NCBI RefSeq assembly: GCF_017591425.1
Contig: NW_024467120.1
Location: forward strand, 10,044,001 to 10,108,000
DNA: 64,000 bases
From: Ochotona curzoniae
Lineage: Eukaryota > Chordata > Mammalia > Lagomorpha > Ochotonidae
Reading direction: 5' to 3'
Each line of letters opens with the position of its first letter. The first letter of the stretch is position 1. This document shows, one piece after another, positions 22,581 through 33,730 of the stretch. A program made the translations under genes and the position numbers. Below the pieces are notes generated by a model. The model ran no database searches. It saw only the letters and a list, made by a program, of their open reading frames with translations, and was not told the DNA's origin.

Positions 22581-23427
22581 AAGGTGAATACTTTAAGTTT
22601 TTCCAGAAACACACAGAATTCATTCATGTAATGACAGAATCACACTTATACATCAAAAATCACTGTGCCAACCAAGAGAAAAGATCCAAGGCACTTAATA
22701 AGGAATTACATGAATCTGGGCTAAAGATACTATACCTAGAACAGGTATAAAAGAAGTGAACCTAACAAGAATAATAAAATGCAAAAACATTTTCAGGAGA
22801 CACAATCCATTGAATTTTCAGAAAGGTTGGAAGGAGGACAGGAAGAGTGTTTCTGTGATGCTTTTAAGTGCCCCAGGTTGCAGAACCAATCAGATGGTGG
22901 CTATCTTCACCAAACTAAGACATGTCAAAGACAATTACTGTTGGGAGTGGAAATAACGAGTTCAAGAACAGCTGGAATTGCTTGAGATACAGAGGTGGGT
23001 ATATAAAATTGGCAGCTGGCAATGATTCTGAAAATGCTTTATGCCAATTTTCATAATGTAAGTATCTGGTATAAAGATACTTTATATGTGTATAAAGTAT
23101 AAAGATACTTTATATGTGTGTGTATACACATATGTATATGAGAAATCTTTAAAAAAAAGTTTGTGAAAATTGTCACAGGAAAAAATCTTTGCTCTTACAA
23201 TTTAATTTATCTTTCTTCTACAAGACTTTTGAAATCCCCTTGGGTGTACATACATATCCTCAAATTCAAGTGCAAAGAGAAATTGCAAATATTACCTTAT
23301 ATTCATGGCTTATCATCTTTTAGCACTCTTTTAGTATTAAGTACTACAAAAATGATAATGGGACCAAATCTTGGAAAGAGAAAGACTGAACCCACGATCA
23401 TGCTCTGAGTTCAACGTCAAACACCAG
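22581..23427. other. Unassigned, with a short tandem duplication at 23070-23119
   Basis: A 22-base word beginning 'tataaagatac' occurs at 23070 and again at 23098, followed by a (gt)n/(ac) palindromic tract. The rest has no coding or repeat signal. Confidence 0.4.
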
Positions 23428-23895
23428 GGACAGGCATTGTGGTGCACTGGGTTATGCTGAATGTAAGTGGGAGTTAAATTAGGGTAAAAGCAAAGCAGAG
23501 CAGAACCTTCCTGAATGATGGAATTGAGTATGGAGACCTACAACAGAGTAATGTGTACTGAAAGAAATTCAGTGTCAACGGGCTTAATGTGGAGACAGAC
23601 TACAAACTTCAGAGGTAAGCAGAACTCATTTATACATGCATGTGATGCTCACATAACCTCTCGGGGGGCTGCTTCAAGTCCCAGTGCTCCACTTCCAATC
23701 CAGTTTCTTGCTCATGAATCTTGCTTGGCAGCAGCTGATGACTCAAATGTTTGGGTGTCTGCCCTGCCACTAACACAGCACTTCCAGTAGCGTTCCAGGC
23801 TCCTGGAGTCAGCCTGAGCATTGCAGGCATTTGGGGAGTAAACCAGCATACAGAAGACTTCTATTTCTCTCTCTCTTTTTCTGACTTTCAAATCG
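23428..23895 (+). repeat. Old CSINE interrupted by about 185 bp of L2-like sequence
   Basis: The SINE head 'gggacaggcattgtggtgca' (23428-23463) and body from about 23650 ('gcttcaagtcccagtgctcc', 'actcaaatgtttgggtgtct', 'catttggggagtaaaccagc', 'tctgactttcaaatcgaaga') are in the right order. They are separated by unrelated sequence resembling 22390-22560. Confidence 0.7.
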
Positions 23896-25255
23896 AAGAA
23901 AGTATTGTAAAAATTCAACGTTAAGGGATTTTGCTTCAGTTTTGAGAAATTCAATTCATTTTGCTCCAAGAATTGTTAAGATGTACTATGCAGAATCTTA
24001 TTAAGTACTCTGAATATAATGTGATGAACGGCAAATGATGATACTGTTAGGTAAATTAAAAGTAGGCTCATAAACATTAGACATATGATGCAAGAAGAAA
24101 GTAGTAATTTTCTGTAACACTTTTTCTATAGCTCTGAAATTCTACATAACGTCTAGAAATACTTTTTATTGTAATAACTGGAGGAATAACTTGGGGAAGT
24201 CATGTGGCAAGAACAGTGTTGCTAGAATCCATTAAGTAACAGGCAGATAAACACCTTTCACAGCAAAAAAAAAAAAACAAAAAACAAAAAAAAAGCCCCT
24301 ACCATGACTTGCTCTCTTAACAATTAACCACTCCAAATATGAATAGTGCTACTGTAGCTACTGTCAGAATACATGATGTAACATTATAAGTAAATAGGTC
24401 AGAATAAAACATTATAATAAAGAACACTACTACAGGCTCTATTTAGTTCTTTCATGTATCAACTACATAAATCATGGGTTAAAAAAAATAGAGGCTGTTG
24501 TTCTTGGGCAGTTCATTTCACTACAGTAGCCTTACTCCAACTATGCAGGCTAAAAACAAAAAATAGATTCAAAGAAACAGTCTTACCATCTTTTTCGTTT
24601 CTTTGCACGAAGAGAAGTTGAATCTGTAGTTTATTGAAAGCTGGAAAATGGCCCTGCCAAAGAACCATGTTCCAATCTCTGTAAACTTATTTGGAAAACA
24701 AAAAAAAAAATACCTTTGCAATTATGACTACTGATATGGATATCATCCTAGCTTATCTATTAAAACTTAAATTTCCACCACAGTTATTTTAATAAGAGAG
24801 AGGCAGAGAACAATTATACACACAAAGAAGGGAAGACTGTGTCAAAACAGAGGCAGGAACAAGAACACTGCTGTCACACATCAGTGAAATGCTAACAGTC
24901 ATCACATTCGGGGGAAAATCAAAGGTACATCTTTCTATAGAACTTGTGGGAGTCACTTTTTTTATATTAAACTTCACTCACATAAGGTGTATTTTAAAAT
25001 AGTGAAAAGAATCATTAAACCTATAATAGTATATAATTTCTACCCACTGGTTTGACAAAAATATAAAAGTTTGACAAAACACTGCATTTGCAGGAAAACT
25101 GATACACAGGGCCATTTTGTTTTGTTTTGTTTTTAGCTCCCATGTATAAGACAGAACTTACTTATCTGTGTCTGGTTGGATTCATTTAACGGGAAGTCCT
25201 CTAATTTCAACCATTTTCCTGCTAATGTTAGAACCTGGTTTTTAGCAGTAATTTC
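23896..25255. other. No feature recognised
   Basis: AT-rich sequence with A-runs at 24265-24295. No coding signal. 24480-24560 may be a MIR trace, but the match is too weak to call. Confidence 0.35.
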
Positions 25256-25510
25256 ATAGTCTTGATTTCAGTACAGGAATATTAATTTCAGACTCATGTA
25301 TTCCAGGACTATAAAGACATACAGTTTTATTGTTTGAAACTATTAAATCTGTGTTAATGAGTTTCAGTGTCCAAGTGAAAATGACGCAGATTCTGGTGCC
25401 TGAAGTGGGATATTGCAGCAACAAGTAAATAAAACAAAGAAGTGGCTTTGGAATTGGATATTATCACAGAGATAAAACAATTCTGAAGCATGAGATTGAA
25501 GCAATAATCT
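25256..25510 (+). repeat. MLT1-type MaLR LTR end plus start of internal region (copy A)
   Basis: 'attgtttgaaactattaaat' and a decayed LTR end are followed by 'cagattctggtgcctgaagt' and 'aagtggctttggaattggat'. This is the usual LTR-to-internal junction of ERVL-MaLR elements. It is cut off by a SINE at 25511. Confidence 0.7.
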
Positions 25511-25808
25511 TTGGGGGGTCAACATTGTGATGCAGGGATTTAAGCTACTGCCTCCAATATCGGCACCCCATATGGTTACCAGTTCAAATCTTAGCTGCTC
25601 CGCTTCTGATCCAATTTCCTGTTAATGCAGTGGAAGATTGCCCTGGTTCTGGGAACCTTGCCACCCGTATGGGAGGCCTAGAAGAAGTTACAGGCTTCAT
25701 TCCTGGGCTTGCCCAGGCTCTAGCTACTGTAGTCATTTGGGGAATAAATCAATGAATGTTCAATCTCCCTCTTCTTCTGTAACCCTCTTTCAAATAAACA
25801 ATTAAGCA
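25511..25808 (+). repeat. Old CSINE
   Basis: 'gggtcaacattgtgatgcag', 'caccccatatggttaccag', 'tgatccaatttcctgttaat', 'gtcatttggggaataaatc' and 'ctctttcaaataaacaat'. Older subfamily. Confidence 0.78.
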
Positions 25809-26415
25809 TGTTAAGATGTTTTAAATTTTCAAGAAAAGAAATTGGTACTCTGAAGGTATATTCACTTTCTTATTACCAAGAAATGCAAACATTATTTTAC
25901 AAGGCAATTTGTGTGATTAGTGAGCTTGGAGGGGAGAAATTAGCCTGAATTTTCTGGGTAGGCTATAAAGGCAATTTGCTTTTATACAGTAGAAACACTG
26001 TTGGAGTACAAGCACTGTACTCAATACTAACAAGAAACATGAAGATCTAGAAGAATCCAAATAATCTTCACAGCCATAAGAAACTCAAAAAAGCAAGGAA
26101 TGGATTCTCCCCTAAACCTTAGGGAAGGATGTGCCCCTGGCCTTGACTTAACTCAGTTACCCAAAATGGTGAAAGGAAAAAAATTTACATTGTTTTAAAT
26201 CACCACATTTGCAGGATTTTTACAATATCCATAGAAAAGTAATGGTGATTTTGATACAAGGAGTGTGGTATTATATAAGAAACACTGATAAATGTAGAGG
26301 TGGTTTTGGAATTGAATATTGGGAAAAGTCTGAAAGAATCTTAAATTGCATGAATCTTAAATTGCATGAGAACAGACTACTGGTAGACTACAGAGGTCAA
26401 GCATTGTTGCTTGTG
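25809..26415 (+). repeat. MLT1-type MaLR LTR plus start of internal region (copy B)
   Basis: The LTR part has 'aaggaatggattctccccta', 'cattgttttaaatcaccac' and 'atatccatagaaaagtaatg'. It passes at about 26246 into 'gattttgatacaaggagtg' and 'gaggtggttttggaattgaa', the same junction as copy A. It contains a perfect tandem 16-bp duplication at 26337-26368. No retroviral open frame remains. Confidence 0.78.
26337..26368 (+). repeat. Perfect 16-bp tandem duplication
   Basis: 'aatcttaaattgcatg' occurs twice in a row inside the MaLR internal remnant. Confidence 0.95.
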
Positions 26416-26745
26416 AGGGGCCAGTGTTACGGGCAGTGAGTTAAGATGCTACTTCTGGCATCCCATGTTAGTGTCAGTTCAAGAACTGTTTGCTTTACTT
26501 CTAATATGCCTGAGAAAGCAGTAGAAAATGGCACAAGTACTCGGGCCTCTGAACAGACATCAGAGAGGTAGATGCAGTTATTGGTTCCTGGTTTTGGCTT
26601 GACACAGCCACAGCATTACAGCTGTATGGGCAGTGAACTATCAGATGGAAGATTCTCTCTCTCTCTCTTACTCCCTCACACCACCCTCCTCCCTCTCTTT
26701 CTCCCTTTTCCTTCCCCTCTCTCCTCTCCGAAATAACTTTTAATT
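26416..26745 (+). repeat. Old CSINE with CT-rich end
   Basis: 'ggggccagtgttacgggcag', 'gcatcccatgttagtgtcag', 'atgcctgagaaagcagtag', 'gtatgggcagtgaactatca', then a long (ct)n/ccctc tract at 26658-26735. Confidence 0.78.
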
Positions 26746-26945
26746 TCAACTGCAGCACACCAACAACAATAGTATACTAAAATCTCTGTAATGAAACTTG
26801 AAAAAGGTATTCATACAGTGAGATTAGAGCAAAGAATCTTCCAAAGGTAAGATCACATTCATCAATGGAAAGGGAGTACGTCAAGTCTATAGCCCACAAC
26901 ACTTCAAAGATTTGTTCACTAATTGCTTCATCCTCTTTTTCAAGA

Positions 26946-26968
26946 CTACACACACACACACACACACA
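26946..26968 (+). repeat. (CA)n microsatellite
   Basis: About 11 ca units directly before a SINE body. Confidence 0.92.
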
Positions 26969-27222
26969 AAGCCTGGGTCTCCTTTCAGACTCAGTTCAAC
27001 ATCTTGGTCCAGATCCTAACTCCAGCCTCCTGCTAATGCAGACCTGAAGAGGCAGCAACGAGTCCTGCCACCTCTGTGGGAGACCTGGATTGAGTTCCCA
27101 GCTTCCACTTCAGCCCCAAGCCTGAAACCATCGCAATAAATTAACAAGTGAGTAGCAAGTGCATAGAATCTATCATTCCCAAAGTCCCAATCTTTCTCAA
27201 TCTCTTCTCCCCGGCCCTGCAG
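26969..27222 (+). repeat. Old CSINE, 5'-truncated
   Basis: 'tgctaatgcagacctga', 'gccacctctgtgggagacct', 'ggattgagttcccagcttcc' and 'gcctgaaaccatcgcaa', with CA repeats at both ends. Confidence 0.6.

Positions 27223-27271
<49 letters not shown>
27223..27271 (+). repeat. (CA)n microsatellite, about 24 units
   Basis: Uninterrupted ac units. Likely length-polymorphic. Confidence 0.96.
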
Positions 27272-27272
<1 letters not shown>

Positions 27273-28074
27273 CTCTGCTTCTAACTGAAGTTTAAATATA
27301 CATATGCCTTTTTACTATCATGACCATCTTCTCTCTCATCACTAAAGCATTCCTGACTTTCTGAACACCCCAAACCTTCTGTGATGTCTCCCTTTGCAGA
27401 GTCTACTACAGAAATCAGCCCTAAATCTGGGCTCTCCCACTTACACAGTACATCATGACAGGCTACACTCCCTTTTCTTGCTACAGTTCCATCAACAAAC
27501 TCACACATTCTGAAATGAATTTTTCAACCATTCCATCTTTCTTGAATATTTTTGAACTTCATTTTGTAAAGCTTTGCTGAATCTCTCCACACAAATAAGA
27601 ATCCTGGCAGGAATTGAACTTAGTTCTATCTGTTTCTAGCCTCTAATTACATGTGAGTCCTATCCTCTCAAGGGTGGTGTCCTAAACCAATTTAGAGTGT
27701 ACACTTCCCACTTTTCATATTCTCTAATCCACTAGGTAAAAAGATCCCAGAGGAGAATCCTAAACCCTCCTCTTCAGCTGTGTTTAGAAAAGTGAAAAAG
27801 TAACATGAAAACAAAAGAATCAGATATTTGAGAAGCATAATATCAAACTAATGGATTTTTCTTTTATATTTTAATTGCACCTGGAGTAAAAGAGTAGTTA
27901 TTATCTGCTCCCTAGCTGGAAGAGGTTTTTATCACTTATTATTTTCTGGGCATAACCCAATACACCCATGGCTCCAACCCATGATATAATTACCTAGGAG
28001 AAATAGTCGTTTGATATTGACTTCCAAGTTATCCACAGCAGTCTATAAGTCTAATATGGGCTCCTTATTCTTAG
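27272..28074. other. No feature recognised
   Basis: Unique-looking sequence. Short frames on the minus strand are unsupported. Confidence 0.35.
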
Positions 28075-28088
28075 AAATAGAATGTTAG
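28075..28088. repeat. Target site duplication, left (28089 SINE)
   Basis: 'aaatagaatgttag' matches 28422-28435 with one difference. Confidence 0.88.
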
Positions 28089-28421
28089 GGGTCCAACAGA
28101 GTAGCCTAGTGGCTAAAGTCCTCATCTTGCACACACTGGGATCCCATATGGGCACTGGTTCGTATCCCAGCTGTGCTCTACTTCCCACACAGCTCCCTCT
28201 TTGTGGCCTGGGAAAGCAGTCGAGGACGGCCCAAAGCCATGGGATCCTGCACCCACATGGGAGACCCAGAAGAGGGTCATGGCTGCTGGCTTCGGATCAG
28301 CTCAGCTCCAGCCATTGAGGGCACTTAGGGAGTGACCCAGCAGATAAAGATCTTTCTTTTTGTCTCTCCATCTCTATAAATCTGGCTTTGCAATAAAAAA
28401 TAAATATTTTTATAATTAAAA
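28089..28421 (+). repeat. CSINE with target duplications
   Basis: 'gggtccaacagagtagccta', 'gggatcccatatgggcactg', 'aagcagtcgaggacggccc' and 'ctggctttgcaataaaaaa', ending in an A-rich tail. The flanking 14-bp repeats mark a complete insertion. Confidence 0.95.
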
Positions 28422-28435
28422 AAATAGAATGTCAG
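28422..28435. repeat. Target site duplication, right (28089 SINE)
   Basis: 'aaatagaatgtcag'; one mismatch to the left copy. Confidence 0.88.
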
Positions 28436-29099
28436 AATGTGCCATCAATATATATTATCATTCCCTATAGACTTAAAAATATATCTGTAATAGTGACTAA
28501 ATGGCACACAACTCAAGAAAACTATATTAGTCTATATTAGACATTCTTCCACTGATGATCAAAAGCCATATTTGAGCTATATGTGTATGTAATTTTCACT
28601 TCAACTGTACAGAAAAGTAAATCATTAATGCCAGTTTTAACTGACATATCACTTTTATTGCTAAAACATGCAATCAGCGAGAGTTCATTTAAGTTCATGG
28701 ACTCAAGAATTCATTTAAGTTCATCATACAATTCTGCAGTGAGCATTTTCAGATTAGTATTATATTTGCTTGAAAATTTGGAAAATGCAAAGTTGCACTC
28801 CAAGGTTTTTGTTTCTCTTATTTCAGAATAATTTTAAATTTGAAAACCAAATTTGTATAGTTGTACAGAGTTCCCATAAACCCCATCCCATGTCGCCCCC
28901 ATTATTAACATCTTGTATTAGTACATTTATCACATCCATAAGCCAACCTAATTTCCCCATTCTTTAATACAAACTTGCTGTATCCTTTCCACATCCCTAG
29001 CCTACAGTAATCAACATTCTGGGTTCATACTGAGGCTTTTAAAGCTTCAAACTACTTGTAAACTACTTCCAATGGAGAATTTAATATCCAGAATATGTC
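28436..29099. other. Unassigned, with a spaced direct repeat near 28.7 kb
   Basis: 'ttcatttaagttcat' occurs at 28684 and 28710. Otherwise AT-rich with no recognisable feature. Confidence 0.4.
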
Positions 29100-29585
29100 A
29101 TCAACTCAAAAATTCCAACAACCCCAAAAAAATATGAAAGTAAAACAAATCCAGTTAAGCAACAAGCAAAGGACCTGAATAAACAGTTCTCAGTAAGAAC
29201 ACAAGTGTCCGACCACTATTTGAAAAGAATCATCAGTATTACTTGCTATCAGGGAAACGTAAATTAAAGCCACAATGACATGTCACCTGCCTCTGTTGGA
29301 ATGCCTATTGTTCAAAAGACACAGAGAGAGTGACAAATGCTGGCAAAGAAGTGAAGAAAAAGGAACTCTTACATACTGTTGGTGTAAATATAAATTAGTA
29401 CAACCACTATGGAAAACAGACTGGAAAGTTCTTAAAACTAGAAAAAGAACTTCTCTTTGACCCAGAAGCCCCTTGGTATTATACCCAAAAGACACGGCCA
29501 TAATCTATCGAAGAGATACCGGCATCACCAAGTTTAGCAAAGCCTTTCTTACAATAGCCAAGATACGGAATCGGCCAAAGTAAGT
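29100..29585 (+). repeat. LINE-1 ORF2 C-terminal fragment
   Basis: 'ccagttaagcaacaagcaaa', 'gacctgaataaacagttctc', 'aaattaaagccacaatgaca', 'agtgacaaatgctggcaaag', 'actatggaaaacagactgga' and 'gaatcggccaaagt' are L1 ORF2 3' landmarks in order. Frames are broken. Confidence 0.92.
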
Positions 29586-30429
29586 TCTTTAACTGCAGGA
29601 AGAGCGATTCACTCATCAACCAACACAAAAACACTTAATTTCCAAAGCTATATTTTCATTACTAATGAATATGATTGGGAAGTATTTTATTCATGTAAAA
29701 TCATGTAAATATTAAATAACATTTATTTCAAATCTGATCTGAGAGGCAAAGCATTTATCTTGGGCAACACTTGTTTCCTTTTCCCTAATCACTAAACGGC
29801 CATGAGATTGACTTCAAACAATAACTGGTATCTTTATTACAAAAACATTCATATTTTCAAAATGGCATTTCATATTATTTTTGGCAGTTCTTATTTAGAC
29901 TCCTTCATGAAAGTTATGAAAGTTTAGACATATCCTGTAAGTGTCCAAAAAATAGGAGTTAAGATATTTACTTGGTTTCCATCAACAAAATAAATATCAT
30001 GCCTTTAAGTATAACAAGTAGGTATATTCACGTGAGTTTACTAAGCCAATTAAGTATAAACTATTTAGTACAAGTATTTTTAATTTCATCCATGCCAAAA
30101 ACGCAGTGATCTCATATTCCCTTATTAACATATTCCTACATTCTATAAAGCATTACAATAATTTTCAAACTATGAATGTCCCGAGTAGTCACATAAACTG
30201 GAATCCTGTGTGTGATCCTGCAGGCCTGATCATGGGAAATTACAAAGACATTGCTGGCAGGAAGGCTTCCTGCTGAGAACTTGCCATCCAACACCACTCA
30301 ATGTACTGCCTACCAGCTCCAGAAGAAGCAGTGTGGGATGGTAACTCTTGGATCACACCCCCTTTAAAAGCCCCTTCCATCCAAAGTTACCCCCTCTTCC
30401 GGGATTATATAACAGTAGTAGCTTCAGGT
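29586..30429. other. Unclassified block between two L1 pieces
   Basis: Sequence unlike L1 separates the ORF2 end (to 29585) from L1 3' UTR (from 30430). Its right part is less AT-rich, with 'ccccctttaaaagcccctt' and 'gggattatataacagtag', which could be promoter-like words of an LTR. No paired LTR or target duplication is visible. Confidence 0.4.
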
Positions 30430-30978
30430 TCAGAATTCTCTCAAAAAAGGACCAGCCATCTCAGCTACTAAAAAAAATTAAATTCTACCATTAATTAAAT
30501 GAAATTCCACCATTTTGTTAAATGGTCCCAACTAGAGACCATTATATGCTCAGTGAAATAAGCCAATCCCAAAAAGGACAGGTTCTCTCTGATATAAGGC
30601 AATCTTTATGCAAAATGCAAGATCAACAGATGCACAGATAAACATGAAGGGAAACATATGCTTCTATAGGAACTGTGTAATGGAGACTAGCACACCAAGA
30701 TGTGAAGATACATTGCAATGTGTTATCTCTATCCTGAATAAAAGATAGACTCCTAATGAAACTATTAAGTATATCTTGACAATAGGATGCTGGACTTTCT
30801 ACCATTGTCTGTACCTATGTCAGGATACATTTAAATAGCAGAATGGTGGACTTGTGACTGTTGCTGAAAGACTACACTATTGTGATAAAATAGGGTAAAC
30901 CAGTGGAGAAAGAGAGGGAATAGGGAACATGGAAGAGGAACTTCTTGAGGCTGTGAAACTGTATCATGAAAAATAAAT
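30430..30978 (+). repeat. LINE-1 3' UTR and tail
   Basis: 'gctcagtgaaataagccaat', 'ctctctgatataaggcaatc', 'gaataaaagatagactccta' and 'ctgtatcatgaaaaataaa' align in order with the complement of the L1 at 51380-51825. The two define a shared lineage-specific 3' UTR. A small deletion near 30440-30500 removed the end of ORF2. Confidence 0.85.
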
Positions 30979-31744
30979 TTTTTTTAAATGCTAAAAAAGA
31001 AAGACCCATCACCTCCCCATCTGTGCTGATCTGTCTTACCCTTGTCAAGTGCCACTGAGAAACTGACACCTTTTTCTCTCTCCTGGCCTTATGGTTACAC
31101 TATTGAAATTAAATGACTATTGGCTTGCCACTTTCCATTTGATTATCTACTTGACCACTTCCGCACCTGGCAGCTTTCCAAAAGGCCCAGTAATTCTGTG
31201 CATGGAGCTTGAGGATGTCTCTGAGAGAGGATGGAGAGGCTGGCCACTCCCCACTCCCAAACAGCTACTGATGTCAATGAGAGTAGCACTGTTTCTGTAT
31301 TTTATAAAAGGTAGGCTCATGAGCAAAGATAGTCAAAACATACCACAGTACCCGACACAGAGCAAGAGATCAATAAGTATTAGCCATTATGACTACTGGA
31401 ATCAGCATACCAGTAATTCTAACACCTATATTCTAAAGCGATTGTGCTATTCTGCAAAGTTAAGCACCATCAATTCATCATGGATTCCTCACTTTCAGTG
31501 TAGCAGGATTCTAGCCTGGCAAAGGCTAGAATCTTCTAGTCAGGAAAGAAAGAAAAAAAACATGCCTCAAGTGGATTTGCAAATGAGCCAGTGACAGCAT
31601 TCTCACCATCACCACTATTTTCACCACACCATAGAAAGGGGCAAGCAAACCTCTGCTATAGACATATATATCAGATGGGAGCTTTTATCTTTTTTCAAAA
31701 TTAATCTTTTAAATTAAAACCAAAACATAATTCCCACTAACATA
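30979..31744. other. Unassigned; longest plus frame in the window (31091-31594) judged spurious
   Basis: A 167-codon frame covers most of this interval but shows no domain. Its codons are not distinctive, and part of it ('gtacccgacacagagcaaga' and the following 'tcaataagtatta') resembles the end of a MIR/L2-type repeat. A perfect 10-bp stem hairpin lies at 31507-31533. Confidence 0.4.
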
Positions 31745-31835
31745 CGGAAGAACTAAAAGTGAGAACGATTAAATAGCATTTCCAAGGTTACACAGCAAGT
31801 GAATTCATGTGATTGTAAAGTTCATGATTTTAATT
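31745..31835 (+). repeat. MIR remnant (low confidence)
   Basis: 'tttccaaggttacacagcaa' matches the conserved MIR 'ccaaggtcacacagc' block. The flanks are too diverged to extend the call. Confidence 0.5.
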
Positions 31836-33730
31836 CCTACTTAATGATGCCTCCTCCGCTCATGTTCCTGCTAGCATAGACGGAAGCAACACATGTTCTG
31901 TTACTTAATCCTTGTATTAAGTTCCATAGTAGACCATCTAGTTCTTTCCAAACCCCACAAAGGATTATCCCCACATAATCAAAATCAATTATCCATCATT
32001 TGTCAAACACAAAATAACAAACTCATAAGGATCTAACAAAATTTTCAACTAACCAATGGCTCAATACATAGTTGATCTGGTCAACCTTCTCTCAACAGTC
32101 TTCTCTCCAAGAGTGAAAAACTAAGATGAACATCAATGTTATCAATAAACTATAGAGATACATGATTTGAATTTTTGTCTAATTACTGTGATCAATCATA
32201 CCACATACTCTTCCACTGTCCTCTGTTCAAAAAGTTGGTCTTCTGGTTGTATCAATGAAAATATTAATATTAATTTCAATACTCTGAAGACTTTACTTAC
32301 CTAGGTTTTCAATATTTCTCAGTTGGAAATAAAATCCCACAATGCGTTACACACAATTTCACTCCTCTGATCCCATCAAGACATTCATCACCAACCAACC
32401 TCATCATATTCTCAAGCACTATAAGATGAACCCATTCATGAAGGCACAAATAAAGCCAGCATGAGACAGCATAAAGCTAGATTAACCCTCTGCCCAGCTT
32501 TTTCCCCCTTGGGTGATTGGCATCCATGAATAATTAAGCCAACACCATTTATACATTTATTCTCATAAATGTCCTGGCTCTCAATAGCCAGTTAGTGCAT
32601 AGTTAGCCACTTCCCAGAAAGCAAATTTCCCCCCACAATTTATCTATGACTTTCATGGTCAGTTAAAAGAGTCCCAATTAGTTGATAATCCATTTACTCA
32701 AATTCAGTACATTGTCACCATTAGTAATTTAGATGGCAAGTTTGTAACCTGCTAGGACATGTACAAAACAGTCTCTACGTTCCAGTAAGAAGTAGATGGG
32801 ACATCAGCAGCTCATCAACGAAAGATAAAGGTGATGCACTCCCTTTGAAATCCAAAGGCAACACATCACCAATACAAACGGATCTATCAAGCAACACTTT
32901 CCCAATCTTCCAGCCCAACTGCAATATTGCTGGCTTTATGCTGCCTATCCTCTGTACTGCCTTTTCTCTGCCACAACAAAAATATCCACCTCTGGGCAGA
33001 CCAGGATGTGTGTTTCTTTACGCTATTCCAAGATCATCAAAAGCACACCTATGATACAGGGGTGTCACTACAGCTTGGCCAGGCAGGACAATGAAAATCA
33101 ACCCCTCATATCCTTTACACAAGCAGATGACACAAAACATTTCATCCTAAAACTATAAATGGTCACTGTTCCTTCTTACATTTTAAAACCATCAAAATAA
33201 TATCTTCAAATTCTATATAAGCCAGGAAATCTCTCCAACATTATTCAACAGAGGACGCAATAGACTAAGGTTCATTTTGACAAGCAGTCGCAGTTAACTG
33301 CCCTCATGCTCACATCATGAATAAAACTGTTCTTTTGACTTAACTTCCCAAAGTGTGAACAGACAAATGAAACTCAACCCTAATGTTTATTGGCAGGTAG
33401 CATATTTCCTTCCCTAGAGGAAATCAGGGCAAGGACTGACTGGCATCTCCAGATCTTCGTCCTTTAAGGAAACTGCAAGAGGGAGACAGTATAGTTACAG
33501 GAGTGTAATTAATGTCATTAAATCACTGTTGGATGATTGTGCCTGGAATTTAGAGGTCACCTCCCTGTAGGGATTTACAAAGGAGAGGTACTCATGTTCA
33601 TATTGTCTTACTCATCATGACAGCCTCTCCTGTGAGACAGGCAGGCAATCTGCTTTGCTCTATATGGCCTCTCTGGGAAAGCACACTCAATTAATTTAAC
33701 ATCTTTGGACACTTTCTCCAGAGCACCTCT
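31836..33730. other. No feature recognised
   Basis: AT-rich, unique-looking sequence without SINEs, the longest such part of the window together with the next entries. No credible open frame, splice pair or promoter is seen. Confidence 0.35.

Noticed and set aside
31091..31594. 167-codon plus-strand open frame
   Set aside because: No recognisable domain, no promoter or splice context, and part of it overlaps MIR/L2-like sequence. One frame of this length is expected by chance in 64 kb on both strands.
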